Positions 38,742 through 50,857 are shown, counted from the first letter of the stretch. The stretch is 64,000 nt of DNA from Agromyces hippuratus (GCF_013410355.1 NZ_JACCFI010000001.1:2914001-2978000), one strand, 5' to 3'. Made by a program: numbers and translations. Notes: generated from the letters alone by a model not told the origin.

Positions 38742-39908
38742 ATGCGCCATGCCACCACCAGTCGATTCCCGTGGAGTTTCGCGCTCGGGGCATCGGTCCT
38801 TCTCGCCTGCAGCGCCTGCGTCGGCGGCGGGGCGGGAGGCGGCCCGGTGAGCGTCGACCCGAACTCCGACAAGCCCTTCGTGCTCGAAGGGGTGGGCAAC
38901 CTGACCGAGATCGCGAGGCTCACCGGGCCCGACGCGATCAACGACACGGAAGCTGCCGCCGTCGCCGGCACCGACCTCGGCTCCATGGTGAACCTGGGCG
39001 AGAAGACGTTCCTGCTCTTCGGCGACACGTTCGGCGACCGCGCCCCCGACGCCTACGGCGGGCAGGGCGGCAACTGGCGCTCGAACGTCTCCGCATGGAC
39101 GACGGATGACGACCCGAGCGACGGGCTGACGTTCGACGGCTGGGCGCCCGCCGACGACCTCGGCTGGGCGAGTGCGCTCGTCGAGGGCGATCACGACGCG
39201 AACGACGGCGCCGGAGAGGTGACGAAGATCCCGACGTATGGCTTCGCCGTCGGCGACACGCTCTACCTCTCGTACATGTCGGTCGCGTTCTGGGGTGAGC
39301 CGGGGGCGTGGGACGCGAATTACGCGGGGCTCGCGAAGTCGACCGATGAGGGCGCGAACTGGACGGCGCTCGATGGGCCGCGATGGCCGGGCGACTCGAA
39401 CTTCATCCAGGTGGCCACCGCGAACGTCGAGGAGGACGGCATCGACTACGTCTACTTCTGGTCGATCCCGTCCGGGCGATTCGGGGGAGTGCAGCTCATG
39501 CGCGTGCCGGCGGCGGTCGAGGCGGTCGAGGATGCCGCGGCGTACTCGTACTTCACCGGCACGACCGCCGACGGCGCCCCCGAGTGGGGCAGCGACATGG
39601 CGGCCGCGACGACGATCGTCGACGGCACGATCGGCGAGCTCTCGGTCATGTGGTCGGACTACCTCGGCCGGTGGCTCATGACCTACTCCGACGACGGCAA
39701 CGCGTACATGCGCGAGGGCATCACGCCGTGGGGGCCGTGGGGCGAGCCGATCGAGATGGTCTCCGCGAGCGACTATCCGGGCCTCTATTCGCCGTACATG
39801 AATCCGCGGTACGTCGGCGACGGCGGCAGGCGCGTCTACTTCACGCTGTCGCTCTGGGGCCCGTACAACGTCTTCTGGTTCTCGGTGGATCTCGAGCGCG
39901 CGGAGTGA
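38742..39908 (+). CDS. DUF4185 (GH183) lipoprotein, probable endo-D-arabinanase
   Basis: 388 residues. An N-terminal signal has Cys23 or Cys26 as lipidation site (SVLLACSAC), so the protein is surface-anchored. The rest is one DUF4185 domain, a five-bladed beta-propeller family now classified as GH183 endo-D-arabinanases. Conserved acidic segments GTDLGSM and LFGDTFGDR near its start line the expected active site, and FWSIPSGRFGG and MSDYLGRWLMTY occur later. GAGGAGG precedes the ATG. Operator 1 lies in its promoter. It would cleave the D-arabinan backbone outside the cell. Activity is inferred from family membership; it is 27-30 percent-type related by eye to the second copy, not measured. 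Confidence 0.85.
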   Translation: MRHATTSRFPWSFALGASVLLACSACVGGGAGGGPVSVDPNSDKPFVLEGVGNLTEIARLTGPDAINDTEAAAVAGTDLGSMVNLGEKTFLLFGDTFGDRAPDAYGGQGGNWRSNVSAWTTDDDPSDGLTFDGWAPADDLGWASALVEGDHDANDGAGEVTKIPTYGFAVGDTLYLSYMSVAFWGEPGAWDANYAGLAKSTDEGANWTALDGPRWPGDSNFIQVATANVEEDGIDYVYFWSIPSGRFGGVQLMRVPAAVEAVEDAAAYSYFTGTTADGAPEWGSDMAAATTIVDGTIGELSVMWSDYLGRWLMTYSDDGNAYMREGITPWGPWGEPIEMVSASDYPGLYSPYMNPRYVGDGGRRVYFTLSLWGPYNVFWFSVDLERAE

Positions 39909-39942
39909 GCGGCGGCGTCCTCGTGCGCGACATCGTGAGCTC

Positions 39943-39971
39943 TTGCGCATGAAATCGATTTCGCGTACGCT
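39943..39971 (+). promoter_or_regulatory. Arabinan-regulon operator 2 and promoter
   Basis: TTGCGC (39943-39948), 17 bases, TACGCT (39966-39971). The spacer contains the perfect palindrome GAAATCGATTTC (39951-39962) within TGAAATCGATTTCG. A repressor here would exclude RNA polymerase. It drives the ABC transporter-DUF4185 operon. Confidence 0.8.
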
Positions 39972-40095
39972 GACGCCGAGACGAGATCAGAGGCGATCCG
40001 CAGCGGCGGCGCGCCGGTCTGATCGAACCGGACCGGGCTCCCTGACCGGCCACAGCAACGACTCACCGATGAGTCGAGTTCCTGAGGAGGGACGA

Positions 40096-41427
40096 ATGCA
40101 CAAGAGAATCAGCAGGCTCGCCACCGCCGGCATCGCGGCCGCAGCGGTCGGGGTCATGCTCGCCGGTTGCACGCCTGCGAGCAGCAACACGACCGAAGAC
40201 GGTAAGTCCAAGGTCGTCTTCTGGCAGCAGAAGTTCGAGGACTACCAGCAGGACTGGTTCAAGGCGCAGGTCGCCGAGTTCAACAAGAGCCAGGATGAGG
40301 TCGAGGTCGAACTCCTGGTGGTCCCGGCCGACACCTGGGACCAGAAGCTCAAGGCCGCCCAGGCCGCGGGCAAGGCGCCCGATGTGAAGACCACGAGCTA
40401 CGGGAACGTCAAGCCCATGCAGGCCAGCGGTCAGATCGCCGATCTCAGCGAACTGATGGACGCAGACGCATTCGACGACATCGCCGAGAACATCGCTCCG
40501 TTCGTCACGGTCGACGATGAGGTCTACGCGTACCCGCTGCTCGTCGAGCCGTCGACGGTGCTGTTCTATCGCACCGACCTGCTCGCGGCGGCCGGCATCG
40601 ACGCGCCGCCGACGACGTGGGACGAGCTCGTGGACGACGCGCGAACGCTCACGACGGGCGATGTCTACGGCATGAACATCGGGCAGACCGCTCCAGATCT
40701 CGGCTGGTCGAGCTGGGGGCTCCAGTACAACGTGGCCGGCGACTTCCCGCTGCGCGGCGACTGGTCGGAGGCCTCTGCCGACGATCCCGCCTATGAGGAC
40801 CTCGCGAAGTTCTACCAGACGCTCTACGCCGAGAAGCTGATGCCGCAGGAGGCGACGTATCCGTACGCCGACTGCTCGTTCTTCGGTGAAGGCAAAGTGG
40901 CCATGAGCGCATGCGGATCATGGGCGCTCGGCCAGCTCTCGGCGAACCCCGACTGGGCCGGCGTGTGGGAGAACACGGCCGTCGCCGCCTTCCCGTCGTC
41001 CGATGGCGACCCCACGGCGCCGACGTCGACCCTCGGCGGATGGACGCTCACCGTCGATGCCAAGTCGAAGGTGCAGGACGAGTCCGCGGAGTTCGTCCAG
41101 TGGCTCCTCGCCGACGACACGGATCGGCTCGTCGACTTCTTCACGGCGACCGGCTTCTCGAAGTATCCGGCGCGCGTTTCGGTCACCGAAGCGCTTGCGG
41201 CGACTCCCGAGGCGGCCGACAACCCGTTCCTCGCGACGATCACCGAGGACATCGTGCCCTACGCCAAGGCCGAGCCGTCCTACCCCTGGGATGTCAGCCT
41301 CGCCTTCGCGACGAGCCTCGAGAAGGCCATGCGGGGCGGTGACATCCCCGCCGCGATGAGCGAAGCCCAGGCGGCGATCGAGGATGTGATCAAGAAGCAG
41401 AAGTTGGCCGGCACCGGCAGCGACTGA
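40096..41427 (+). CDS. CUT1 ABC transporter substrate-binding lipoprotein
   Basis: 443 residues, family 1 extracellular solute-binding protein. Lipobox LAGC lipidates Cys25. SKVVFWQQKFEDYQQDWFK opens the mature protein and VLFYRTDLLAAAGIDAPPTTWDEL is the CUT1 signature region. GAGGAGG precedes the ATG at 40096. First gene of the four-gene operon with two permeases and a DUF4185 protein; ligand inferred to be D-arabino-oligosaccharide. A hairpin follows the stop, likely keeping the binding protein in excess over the permeases. Confidence 0.92.
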   Translation: MHKRISRLATAGIAAAAVGVMLAGCTPASSNTTEDGKSKVVFWQQKFEDYQQDWFKAQVAEFNKSQDEVEVELLVVPADTWDQKLKAAQAAGKAPDVKTTSYGNVKPMQASGQIADLSELMDADAFDDIAENIAPFVTVDDEVYAYPLLVEPSTVLFYRTDLLAAAGIDAPPTTWDELVDDARTLTTGDVYGMNIGQTAPDLGWSSWGLQYNVAGDFPLRGDWSEASADDPAYEDLAKFYQTLYAEKLMPQEATYPYADCSFFGEGKVAMSACGSWALGQLSANPDWAGVWENTAVAAFPSSDGDPTAPTSTLGGWTLTVDAKSKVQDESAEFVQWLLADDTDRLVDFFTATGFSKYPARVSVTEALAATPEAADNPFLATITEDIVPYAKAEPSYPWDVSLAFATSLEKAMRGGDIPAAMSEAQAAIEDVIKKQKLAGTGSD

Positions 41428-41438
41428 TTCATCACGTG

Positions 41439-41467
41439 GGGCGGGTGCTGCCACGCGGCACCCGCCC
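41439..41467 (+). terminator. Intercistronic hairpin in the ABC operon
   Basis: GGGCGGGTGC (41439-41448) pairs perfectly with GCACCCGCCC (41458-41467), nine-base loop. It is between the binding-protein stop and the first permease, a usual place for a partial terminator or 3'-stabilising structure. Confidence 0.75.
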
Positions 41468-41504
41468 GACGTTCAGTCCCGACCGAACCCGAAGGAGAAC
41501 AGCG

Positions 41505-42500
41505 ATGACCATGTCGCCGCAGTCCACCAACCGCCTCGCGACCGCCGCGAGCGTCGCCCTCGAGCCGGAGACCACGGCCCCGGCACGGAAGCGTCGACGC
41601 GGAGTCGGGCGTCTGAGTACGCACGTGATGGACAACCGCACCGCATACGTGATGATCGCGCCGATGGTGGTGCTGCTCGGCATCTTCGTCTGGTGGCCGC
41701 TGCTGTACTCGTTCTACCTGTCGACGTTCGAGATCAGCTTCTACGAGGAGCCGGTGTTCGTCGGACTGCAGTTCTACGGGTACGTGCTCGAAGATCCCGA
41801 CTTCTGGCATTCCATCGGCATCGGCGCCACCTACGTGCTGTACACCGTCCCCGCGATCATGATCATCGCGTTCCTCGTCGCGAGCTTCATCCGAACGGTC
41901 GGTCGAAAGGTCGCCGGACTGCTGAAGACGACGGTCTACGTGCCCACCGTGGTCTCCGCGGTGATCACGTCGGTGGTGTTCGTCTTCATGTATCGCGCCG
42001 ACGGCGGCCTCATCAACTGGCTGATCGGGTTCGTCGGGCTCGGCCCGTTCGCCTTCCTCTCCGACCCCGAGCTCGCCCTCCCCGCGATCTCAGTGCCGGG
42101 CATCTGGCTCGCCTTCGGAATCACGACGCTCATCATGCTCGCGGGCATGTACGACATTCCGCAGAGCTACTACGAGGCCGCCCAGCTGGAGGGCGCGAAC
42201 TTCTTCCAGCGCACGTGGTTCATCACGATCCCGCTCATGAAGAACGTATTGCTCTACCTGCTGGTCACGGCGACGATCGCGGGCATGCAGCAGTTCGAGC
42301 TTCCGCTCATCATGACGCAGGGCGGTCCGACGAACTCGACCATGACCCCCAACCTGTTCATCTTCAACCAGTTCAAGGACCCCACCCCGTACGCCACGAG
42401 CTTCTCGCTGACGGCGGCGCTCATCCTCTTCTTCGTCCTGGGTGGCATCAGCATGCTGATCTTCCGCCTCATCCGCTCCGACAAAGCGATCGACGCATAG
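41505..42500 (+). CDS. CUT1 ABC transporter permease (MalF-like)
   Basis: 331 residues, six helices after a 45-residue hydrophilic N-terminus. The EAA loop YEAAQLEGANFFQRTWFITIP, which docks the ATPase, is present. GAAGGAG lies seven bases before the ATG. Companion of the permease at 42511; no ATPase gene is in the operon, so a shared MsiK/UgpC-type ATPase encoded elsewhere is expected. Confidence 0.93.
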   Translation: MTMSPQSTNRLATAASVALEPETTAPARKRRRGVGRLSTHVMDNRTAYVMIAPMVVLLGIFVWWPLLYSFYLSTFEISFYEEPVFVGLQFYGYVLEDPDFWHSIGIGATYVLYTVPAIMIIAFLVASFIRTVGRKVAGLLKTTVYVPTVVSAVITSVVFVFMYRADGGLINWLIGFVGLGPFAFLSDPELALPAISVPGIWLAFGITTLIMLAGMYDIPQSYYEAAQLEGANFFQRTWFITIPLMKNVLLYLLVTATIAGMQQFELPLIMTQGGPTNSTMTPNLFIFNQFKDPTPYATSFSLTAALILFFVLGGISMLIFRLIRSDKAIDA

Positions 42501-42510
42501 GAATCTCGAA

Positions 42511-43332
42511 ATGAAGGCCTCTCTCGGGCGACGCGTCGCCACCTACTCACTCGCTGCGCTCATCGTCATCAGCACCACGCTCCCGCTCGCGTGGATGCTC
42601 ATCTCGGGATTCAAGGGTCGGAACGAGGTGTTGCGGACTCCGTTCCAGTTCTTCCCCGACGTCTGGATGTGGCAGAACTACGCCGCGATCCTGCAGGATC
42701 CCGCGTTCCTCCAGTCGATGGCGCTGACCTTCGCCGGCGCACTCCTCTTCACACTGCTCAGCCTCGTCGTGAACTCGATCGCCGCGTACGCGTTCGCCCG
42801 GCTCGACTTCCGGGGAAAGCGATTCTGGTGGGTCTACTGCATCACGCCCATGTTCATCCCCGGCATGGCGATCCTGCTGACCTCCTACGTCGTGGTGTCG
42901 AACCTCGGCATGCTCAACACCCTCGCCGTCCTGATCATCCCCGGTGCCGCCTCGGCAGTGCAGATGTTCTTCATCCGGCAGTTCTACCTGAACACCCCGC
43001 TCGCCATCGAGGAAGCGGCCCTGATCGACGGCGCCGGCCGCTGGCGCATCTTCTGGTCGATCTTCCTTCCGCAGTCGCAGGGTGTGTTCGTCGTCGTCGG
43101 GGTCGGCTCGTTCCTGGCCTACTGGAATGCCTATGTCTGGCCGATCCTGACGATTCAGGATCCCGGCCTGCAGCAGATCATGCAGTACATCGCGGGCTTC
43201 CGCTCGGAACGCGGGAACGAGTGGGGGCTCCTGATGGCCGGGTCGACGCTCGCAGCCCTGCCCACGATCCTCCTCGTGCTGATCTTCCAGCGATACATCG
43301 TCAATGGCGTGCGGCTCGCCGGAATGAAGTAG
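42511..43332 (+). CDS. CUT1 ABC transporter permease (MalG-like)
   Basis: 273 residues, six helices. The EAA motif is EEAALIDGAGRWRIFWSIFLP. It begins ten bases after the MalF-like stop with only a weak AGGAA site, so reinitiation is likely. It completes the membrane channel of the oligosaccharide importer. Confidence 0.93.
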   Translation: MKASLGRRVATYSLAALIVISTTLPLAWMLISGFKGRNEVLRTPFQFFPDVWMWQNYAAILQDPAFLQSMALTFAGALLFTLLSLVVNSIAAYAFARLDFRGKRFWWVYCITPMFIPGMAILLTSYVVVSNLGMLNTLAVLIIPGAASAVQMFFIRQFYLNTPLAIEEAALIDGAGRWRIFWSIFLPQSQGVFVVVGVGSFLAYWNAYVWPILTIQDPGLQQIMQYIAGFRSERGNEWGLLMAGSTLAALPTILLVLIFQRYIVNGVRLAGMK

Positions 43333-43373
43333 CCCGCAACCTCGCGAACCTCCACCGACAGGGAGATGCACCG

Positions 43374-45416
43374 ATGCAACCCGTACGAAGGACCTCCGCC
43401 ATCCTCGCCGCCGTCGGCGCGCTCGTGATCGGCGTGATCGCGCCGATCGGCGCAGCCGCGGCACCGCTCGCTCCTGCGGAGCGCGCGGTCGCCGAGCCGT
43501 CCCCCGACCATTCACCAGCTGTGCTCGTCAGCAAGACGACGGGGCCGAAGTCGCTGAGCGCCACCGACACCCGGTGGGCAGTGACGGGCACCGACCTCGG
43601 CATCATGTGGGACAACGGCTCGGGCGAGGTGCTCACCGCGTTCGGCGACACGTTCGGCGACTGGAACGGGCCGGGCGGCGGTGGCGGCGACTGGCGCTCG
43701 AACGTGCTGCTGCGCAGCAGCGACACCGATCTCTCCGACGGCATGACGTTCGACTCGGCGGTCGAGGACGCCCCCGGTCACGCCGGCGAGATCATCCCGT
43801 CGCTGAAGATCAACGGCCAGGAGATGACGACGATCCCGACGGCCGGCATCTCCGTGGGCGATCGGCAGTACCTCGCCTTCATGTCGGTGCGCCAGTGGGG
43901 TGCGCCGGGCGCGTGGGACACGAACTTCAGCCGCATCGCCTACTCCGACGACGACGGCGAGACCTGGAACTCGACCGACGGACCGGAGTGGGCGAACACC
44001 GCCGACGGTCAGCACCCGTTCCAGATGGTCGCGTTCGAGCGTCATGACGGCTTCGTCTACATGTTCGGCACTCCCAACGGGCGATTCGGTGCGGTGCACG
44101 TCGCACGCGTTCCCGAGGCATCCGTGCTCGACAAGTCGGCCTACTCGTACTGGACCGGGTCGAGCTGGGTGCTGGGCGACGACACCGCCGCGGCGCCGAT
44201 CGTGCCGCCGAACGCCGCCGAGCTCTCGGTGCGATACAGCGAGCACACCGGCGGCTGGCTGATGACCTACCTGAACGAGGACCTCGACCTGGTGCTGCGC
44301 ACTGCGCCCTCGGCCGAGGGGCCGTGGAGCGATACGCAGCGGCTGGCGAGCTTCGCCGACTACCCGGGCCTGTACGGCGGCTACCTGCATCCGTGGTCGG
44401 AGGACGGCGAGCTGTACTTCGCGCTGTCGCAGTGGGACCCCTACAACGTCTACCTGATGCGCGCCGAGATCGACGAGAGCGGTGCCGTCGTGAACCCGAA
44501 CCTCATCGAGGACCCCGGGTTCGAGCGGGCCGTCGACGGCGCCATGCCGGCGCCGTGGGCGTGCACCGGCAACTGCGGCATCGACGTCAACCACGCGTGG
44601 GCGCACGGCGGCAGCAAGCAGGGCTGGATGCGTCACAACGCCGGGTGGATCGACATCCACCAGGATGTCGCGGTCGAACCGAACACCACGTACACCTTCA
44701 CCGGCTTCGTCGTGACCGGTGGCGCTCCCGCTCCCGGTTCGATCGGGGTGCGCGAGCTCGGCGCCGGCGGATCGACGCTCGCCGAGGCATCCTTCGAATC
44801 GGTCGGTGCGTACACGCGGTACTCGGTGACCTTCCACAGCGGCGATCGCACGTCGGTGCAGGCCTTCGTCGGCACGTACCTGAACGGCGACCGCTGGGTG
44901 CAGACCGACGACCTCTCGCTCGTGAAGGCGAAGGAGCAGTTGCCGGGGCTGACGGTCACGGCCTCCTCCGATCCGGTCGCCGGCTCCGAGGTGGTGCGCG
45001 ACGACGTCGTGACGTACACGGTGCAGGCGTCGACCGACAGCACGAAGCCGGAGCCGGTCACCCTCGCGGTCGAACTCGCCGGCCTCATCGACGACGCGTC
45101 GCTGGACGCCGCGTCGGTGCGCTCCTCGATCGGCGAGGCGGTGCTCGACGGCTCGGTGCTGCGCTGGTCGGGCGAGATCGCACCCGACGAGCGGCTTGAC
45201 CTCGGCTTCGCCGCGACCGTGCGGCGCGATGCGTCGCGCGGCGATTCGGAGCTCGTCGTCACGACGGCGGCCGAGGCGGAGCGGGCGATCCTGACGTCGT
45301 GCGCGGGCTGCGAGCTCAGCCTCTCCGCGGTGCACTACGACCCTCGGCCGCCGCGTCCCGAGTTCCCCGACAAGCCGGGCAAGCCCGACAAGCCGGGCAA
45401 GCCCGGCCGCCCCTGA
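43374..45416 (+). CDS. Secreted multidomain DUF4185 (GH183) protein, probable endo-D-arabinanase
   Basis: 680 residues. Signal peptide about 1-30 (AAVGALVIGVIAPIGAAAAP); DUF4185 propeller about 55-370 with TGTDLG (71-76) and FGDTFGD (90-96); a beta-sandwich module from NLIEDPGFERA (about 377-522) resembling carbohydrate-binding domains of the CBM4_9/CBM22 type; a DUF11-like domain (about 523-650); and a Pro/Lys tail with DKPGKPDKPGKPG. No LPXTG or SLH anchor, so it is secreted or held by the tail. Last gene of the transporter operon. The lipoprotein at 38742 has only the catalytic domain, so the two differ in targeting to polymer. Confidence 0.87.
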   Translation: MQPVRRTSAILAAVGALVIGVIAPIGAAAAPLAPAERAVAEPSPDHSPAVLVSKTTGPKSLSATDTRWAVTGTDLGIMWDNGSGEVLTAFGDTFGDWNGPGGGGGDWRSNVLLRSSDTDLSDGMTFDSAVEDAPGHAGEIIPSLKINGQEMTTIPTAGISVGDRQYLAFMSVRQWGAPGAWDTNFSRIAYSDDDGETWNSTDGPEWANTADGQHPFQMVAFERHDGFVYMFGTPNGRFGAVHVARVPEASVLDKSAYSYWTGSSWVLGDDTAAAPIVPPNAAELSVRYSEHTGGWLMTYLNEDLDLVLRTAPSAEGPWSDTQRLASFADYPGLYGGYLHPWSEDGELYFALSQWDPYNVYLMRAEIDESGAVVNPNLIEDPGFERAVDGAMPAPWACTGNCGIDVNHAWAHGGSKQGWMRHNAGWIDIHQDVAVEPNTTYTFTGFVVTGGAPAPGSIGVRELGAGGSTLAEASFESVGAYTRYSVTFHSGDRTSVQAFVGTYLNGDRWVQTDDLSLVKAKEQLPGLTVTASSDPVAGSEVVRDDVVTYTVQASTDSTKPEPVTLAVELAGLIDDASLDAASVRSSIGEAVLDGSVLRWSGEIAPDERLDLGFAATVRRDASRGDSELVVTTAAEAERAILTSCAGCELSLSAVHYDPRPPRPEFPDKPGKPDKPGKPGRP

Positions 45417-45515
45417 CGGTGGGAGCTCGCAGGGGGAGGGCTGACGGAGGCCGCGGGCGCCCCGGCCGGCCGGTCGAATGAGAACGAAGTCTCGGAGGCG
45501 GGTTCGGGCGGGTTA

Positions 45516-46238
45516 CTAGCCGCCGATCGCGTCGCCAAGTCCGGTGATGACCCGGTCCAGCCCGTACTCCCATGCCCTCTCGGCATCGTGCGGGCCGCCC
45601 ATCGCCTCCCCGGCCGCGCGACCGACCCGTTGCGCGAGTGCGAAGTCGTCGCCCACGTAGCCGGCCAGGCTTGCGACCGACTCCTCCCAGAGCTCGCCGA
45701 ACTCGCGGGTTCCAGGCCGCGCCACGATTCTCGAGGCCGACGACCGCACGAAGTCGAGCACGAACGTCAGCGCCGCATCGCGATGGATGTCGTCGATCGA
45801 CGTGCCGTCGAAGGCGCGCAGCTCGTGGTCGTACTTCGCGATCGTCCCGGGGCCGAGGGCAGTGCGCGGGTCGTCGACGTCGAGCAACCACGGGTGGGCG
45901 CGCAGGAGCGCGAGGTTGTCGTCGGCGACCCGGCGCACCCGAGTGCGCCACGCCGCCCGCCCGAACAGTGTCGGTGTCATGCGCGCGTACGCGTGGTCGG
46001 CCATCAGCACGAGCAGGTCGTCGCGGCTGTTGACGTGGGTGTACACCGACATCGCCGTCATCTCGAGCGACTGCGCGAGCGCGCGCACGGTGACGGCGGT
46101 GAGGCCGCCCTCGTCGGCGAGGGCGATCGCGCGTGCGACGACGTCGCCGGTCGAGTAGCGCGCCCTGGGTCCACGGCTGCCGCCCGCCGGCGAACTCGGG
46201 CGGTCGCGCCACAACAGGTCGACCAAGGGTCTGGGCAT
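45516..46238 (-). CDS. TetR family regulator
   Basis: 240 residues. TetR helix-turn-helix at about residues 30-70 (VVARAIALADEGGLTAVTVRALAQSLEMTAM split over two helices) and a TetR_C_1-like C-terminal domain. GAGGAAGG precedes the ATG at 46238. It is divergent from the VOC gene, and a palindrome lies between them. It is unlikely to belong to the arabinan regulon, since no TGAAATCGATTTCA-type site is present in its promoter. Confidence 0.9.
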   Translation of the reverse strand: MPRPLVDLLWRDRPSSPAGGSRGPRARYSTGDVVARAIALADEGGLTAVTVRALAQSLEMTAMSVYTHVNSRDDLLVLMADHAYARMTPTLFGRAAWRTRVRRVADDNLALLRAHPWLLDVDDPRTALGPGTIAKYDHELRAFDGTSIDDIHRDAALTFVLDFVRSSASRIVARPGTREFGELWEESVASLAGYVGDDFALAQRVGRAAGEAMGGPHDAERAWEYGLDRVITGLGDAIGG

Positions 46239-46289
46239 CGCGGGGCCTTCCTCGGAATACTTCCACAACATTGTACGTTGTATAGTGTG

Positions 46290-46304
46290 CTGTACGCCGT
46301 ACAG
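46290..46304. promoter_or_regulatory. TetR operator between TetR and VOC genes
   Basis: CTGTACG-C-CGTACAG is a perfect 15-bp palindrome 20 bases upstream of the VOC start; a related half-site TTGTACG lies at 46271. Candidate binding site for the divergent TetR. Confidence 0.7.
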
Positions 46305-46324
46305 GGTTACTGACAGGAGACTCG

Positions 46325-46714
46325 ATGAACATCACCCAGACCGCTCTCTCGCTGAACGTCGCCGACGTCGACGCCTCGGCGGGCTTCGCCGAGTCCTTCT
46401 TCGGTTACGAGGCGGCCATGGCGGCCGACGGGTTCGTCTCGCTTCGGCATCCCGACTCGAACACGAACCTGATCTTCCTGGCCACGGGTCTGTCCACCTT
46501 CAAGCCGAGCGAGATCGCGGGCTCAGCGGGGCAGGGGCTGTTGCTCGTCTTCGTCGTCGACGACCTCGACGGCGAGTTCGCGCGCATCGAGGCGGCCGGC
46601 GCCCGAGTCGTGACACCTCCGGAGACCGAGCCGTGGGGTGAGCGCTTCTGCCAGTTCGCCGATCCGAACGGGCTCATCTGGCAGCTCGTGCAGTGGGTCG
46701 ACCAGCCCGCCTGA
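46325..46714 (+). CDS. VOC family (glyoxalase/bleomycin resistance-like) protein
   Basis: 129 residues with two beta-alpha-beta-beta-beta modules: LNVADVDASAGFAESFFGYE and GLLLVFVVDDLDGEFARIEA, ending FADPNGLIWQLVQW. Members bind metal and act in resistance, isomerisation or dioxygenation; function here is open. CAGGAG stands seven bases before the ATG. Controlled in all likelihood by the divergent TetR. Confidence 0.9.
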   Translation: MNITQTALSLNVADVDASAGFAESFFGYEAAMAADGFVSLRHPDSNTNLIFLATGLSTFKPSEIAGSAGQGLLLVFVVDDLDGEFARIEAAGARVVTPPETEPWGERFCQFADPNGLIWQLVQWVDQPA

Positions 46715-46775
46715 GCAGCGAGGGGGTGGCGTGCTTCGCGCCGGCTCCCTCGCCTGCGGGCCCACCCCGCCCCGC

Positions 46776-47918
<1,143 letters not shown>

Positions 47919-47962
47919 GATCGGCCACTTCCTCGTGTCGGCGCGGCACGTGCCAACGCTGC

Positions 47963-47976
47963 TGGAATCGATTTCA
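47963..47976. promoter_or_regulatory. Arabinan-regulon operator 3, divergent promoter
   Basis: TGGAATCGATTTCA, one mismatch from the consensus, lies between the GH172 gene (45 bases away) and the LacI gene (57 bases away). A TATGGT at 47983-47988 is a possible -10 for the LacI gene. The regulator would therefore repress both GH172 and itself. Confidence 0.75.
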
Positions 47977-48032
47977 ACACTGTATGGTTGCCTCACCGGC
48001 ATGTCAACGCGAGCCGGCGCAGGGCAGGGCGC

Positions 48033-49043
48033 ATGGCGACGATCTACGAGGTGGCGAAGCTCGCCGGGGTGTCCCCGGCGACGGTCTCGCGCGTCTTCAA
48101 CGGGGTGGCGGTCTCCGACGAGAAGTCGGCCGCGGTGCGAGACGCAGCGAAGCAGCTGAGGTTCACCCCCAACCGCACCGCCCGTACCCTGCGCAAGCAG
48201 GAGTCCGAGGTCATCGCGCTCGTCATCCCCGACATCGAGAACCCGTACTTCACCGAACTCGCCCGTGGAGTCGAAGACGTCGCGCAGAAGGCCGGCTACT
48301 CGGTCGTGCTCTGCAACACCGACTCCCAGCTCGACAAGGAGGCGACCTACCTCCAGATCGCGATCTCCGAGCACATGGCGGGCGTGATCCTCGCCGCGGC
48401 ATCCGACCAGACCGATCTCGACGACATCCGCGCGGCAGGCCGGCCGGTCGTCGCGGTCGACCGCGGCACCGGCTACGACATCGACGGCGTGGTCATGGCC
48501 AACCGCACGGCGGGCCAGGCCGCGACCGAGCACCTCGTGCAGGCCGGGTATCGGCGCATCGCGTGCATCACCGGCCCGGAGCACATCGAGACGGCAGCCG
48601 AGCGCGCACAGGGCTGGCGCTCGGTCATGACGCGGCAGCTCCCCGAGGTCGACGTCGACGAGCTGCTGCGCTACTCGACCTTCCGGGTCGACGGCGGCCG
48701 GGAGTCGATGGAGGCGCTGCTCGCGCTTCCCGAGCCGCCCGACGCGGTTGTCGCGGCCAACAACCTGCTCGGCGTCGGCGCGATCCAGGTGCTGACCGAG
48801 CACGGGCTCACCCCGCCGAAGCTCGGGGTCGCCGTCGTCGGCTCGCTGCCGTTCACGACCCTGTCGCCGAGCGCGGTCACCGTCGTGAAGCTCCCGGCGC
48901 GGCACATGGGTGTGACCGCGGCGAAGATGCTGCTCGAGCGCATCTCGGGCGACGACCAGCAGGCGCGCACGGTCGTGCTCCGCGGCGAGGTGCAACCGGC
49001 CAGGCCGGCCGGCGAAGCGCCGGGTTCCACCACCTCGAAGTGA
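48033..49043 (+). CDS. LacI family regulator of the arabinan regulon
   Basis: 336 residues. Helix-turn-helix at residues 3-25 (TIYEVAKLAGVSPATVSRVFN), hinge with NRTARTLRKQ, then the sensor domain (LVIPDIENPYFTELARGVED, VVAANNLLGVGAIQVL). The ATG at 48033 has a purine-rich GGGCAGGGC before it. Four palindromes of the LacI type occur in promoters of the surrounding gene sets and one is in its own promoter. The inducer is probably D-arabinose or a D-arabino-oligosaccharide (inference). Confidence 0.9.
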   Translation: MATIYEVAKLAGVSPATVSRVFNGVAVSDEKSAAVRDAAKQLRFTPNRTARTLRKQESEVIALVIPDIENPYFTELARGVEDVAQKAGYSVVLCNTDSQLDKEATYLQIAISEHMAGVILAAASDQTDLDDIRAAGRPVVAVDRGTGYDIDGVVMANRTAGQAATEHLVQAGYRRIACITGPEHIETAAERAQGWRSVMTRQLPEVDVDELLRYSTFRVDGGRESMEALLALPEPPDAVVAANNLLGVGAIQVLTEHGLTPPKLGVAVVGSLPFTTLSPSAVTVVKLPARHMGVTAAKMLLERISGDDQQARTVVLRGEVQPARPAGEAPGSTTSK

Positions 49044-49067
49044 CGATGCCGGGCTCGAGGGGCCCGG

Positions 49068-50789
<1,722 letters not shown>

Positions 50790-50795
50790 GCGTGG

Positions 50796-50801
50796 AGTGT
50801 A
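50796..50801 (-). promoter_or_regulatory. Leaderless -10 box of argS
   Basis: TACACT on the minus strand ends six bases before the GTG start of argS. A perfect 14-bp palindrome CTCCACGCGTGGAG (50784-50797) spans the start codon and may be coincidence or control. Confidence 0.6.
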
Positions 50802-50857
50802 CCGAACCCCGACGGCGGGGGTCTCGACGGATCCCCACGTCGATCGCGTCGCGTTGA

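Noticed and set aside
45516..46714. TetR/VOC pair as part of the arabinan system
   Set aside because: It has its own palindrome (46290) and no TGAAATCGATTTCA-type site, and no carbohydrate function is evident.
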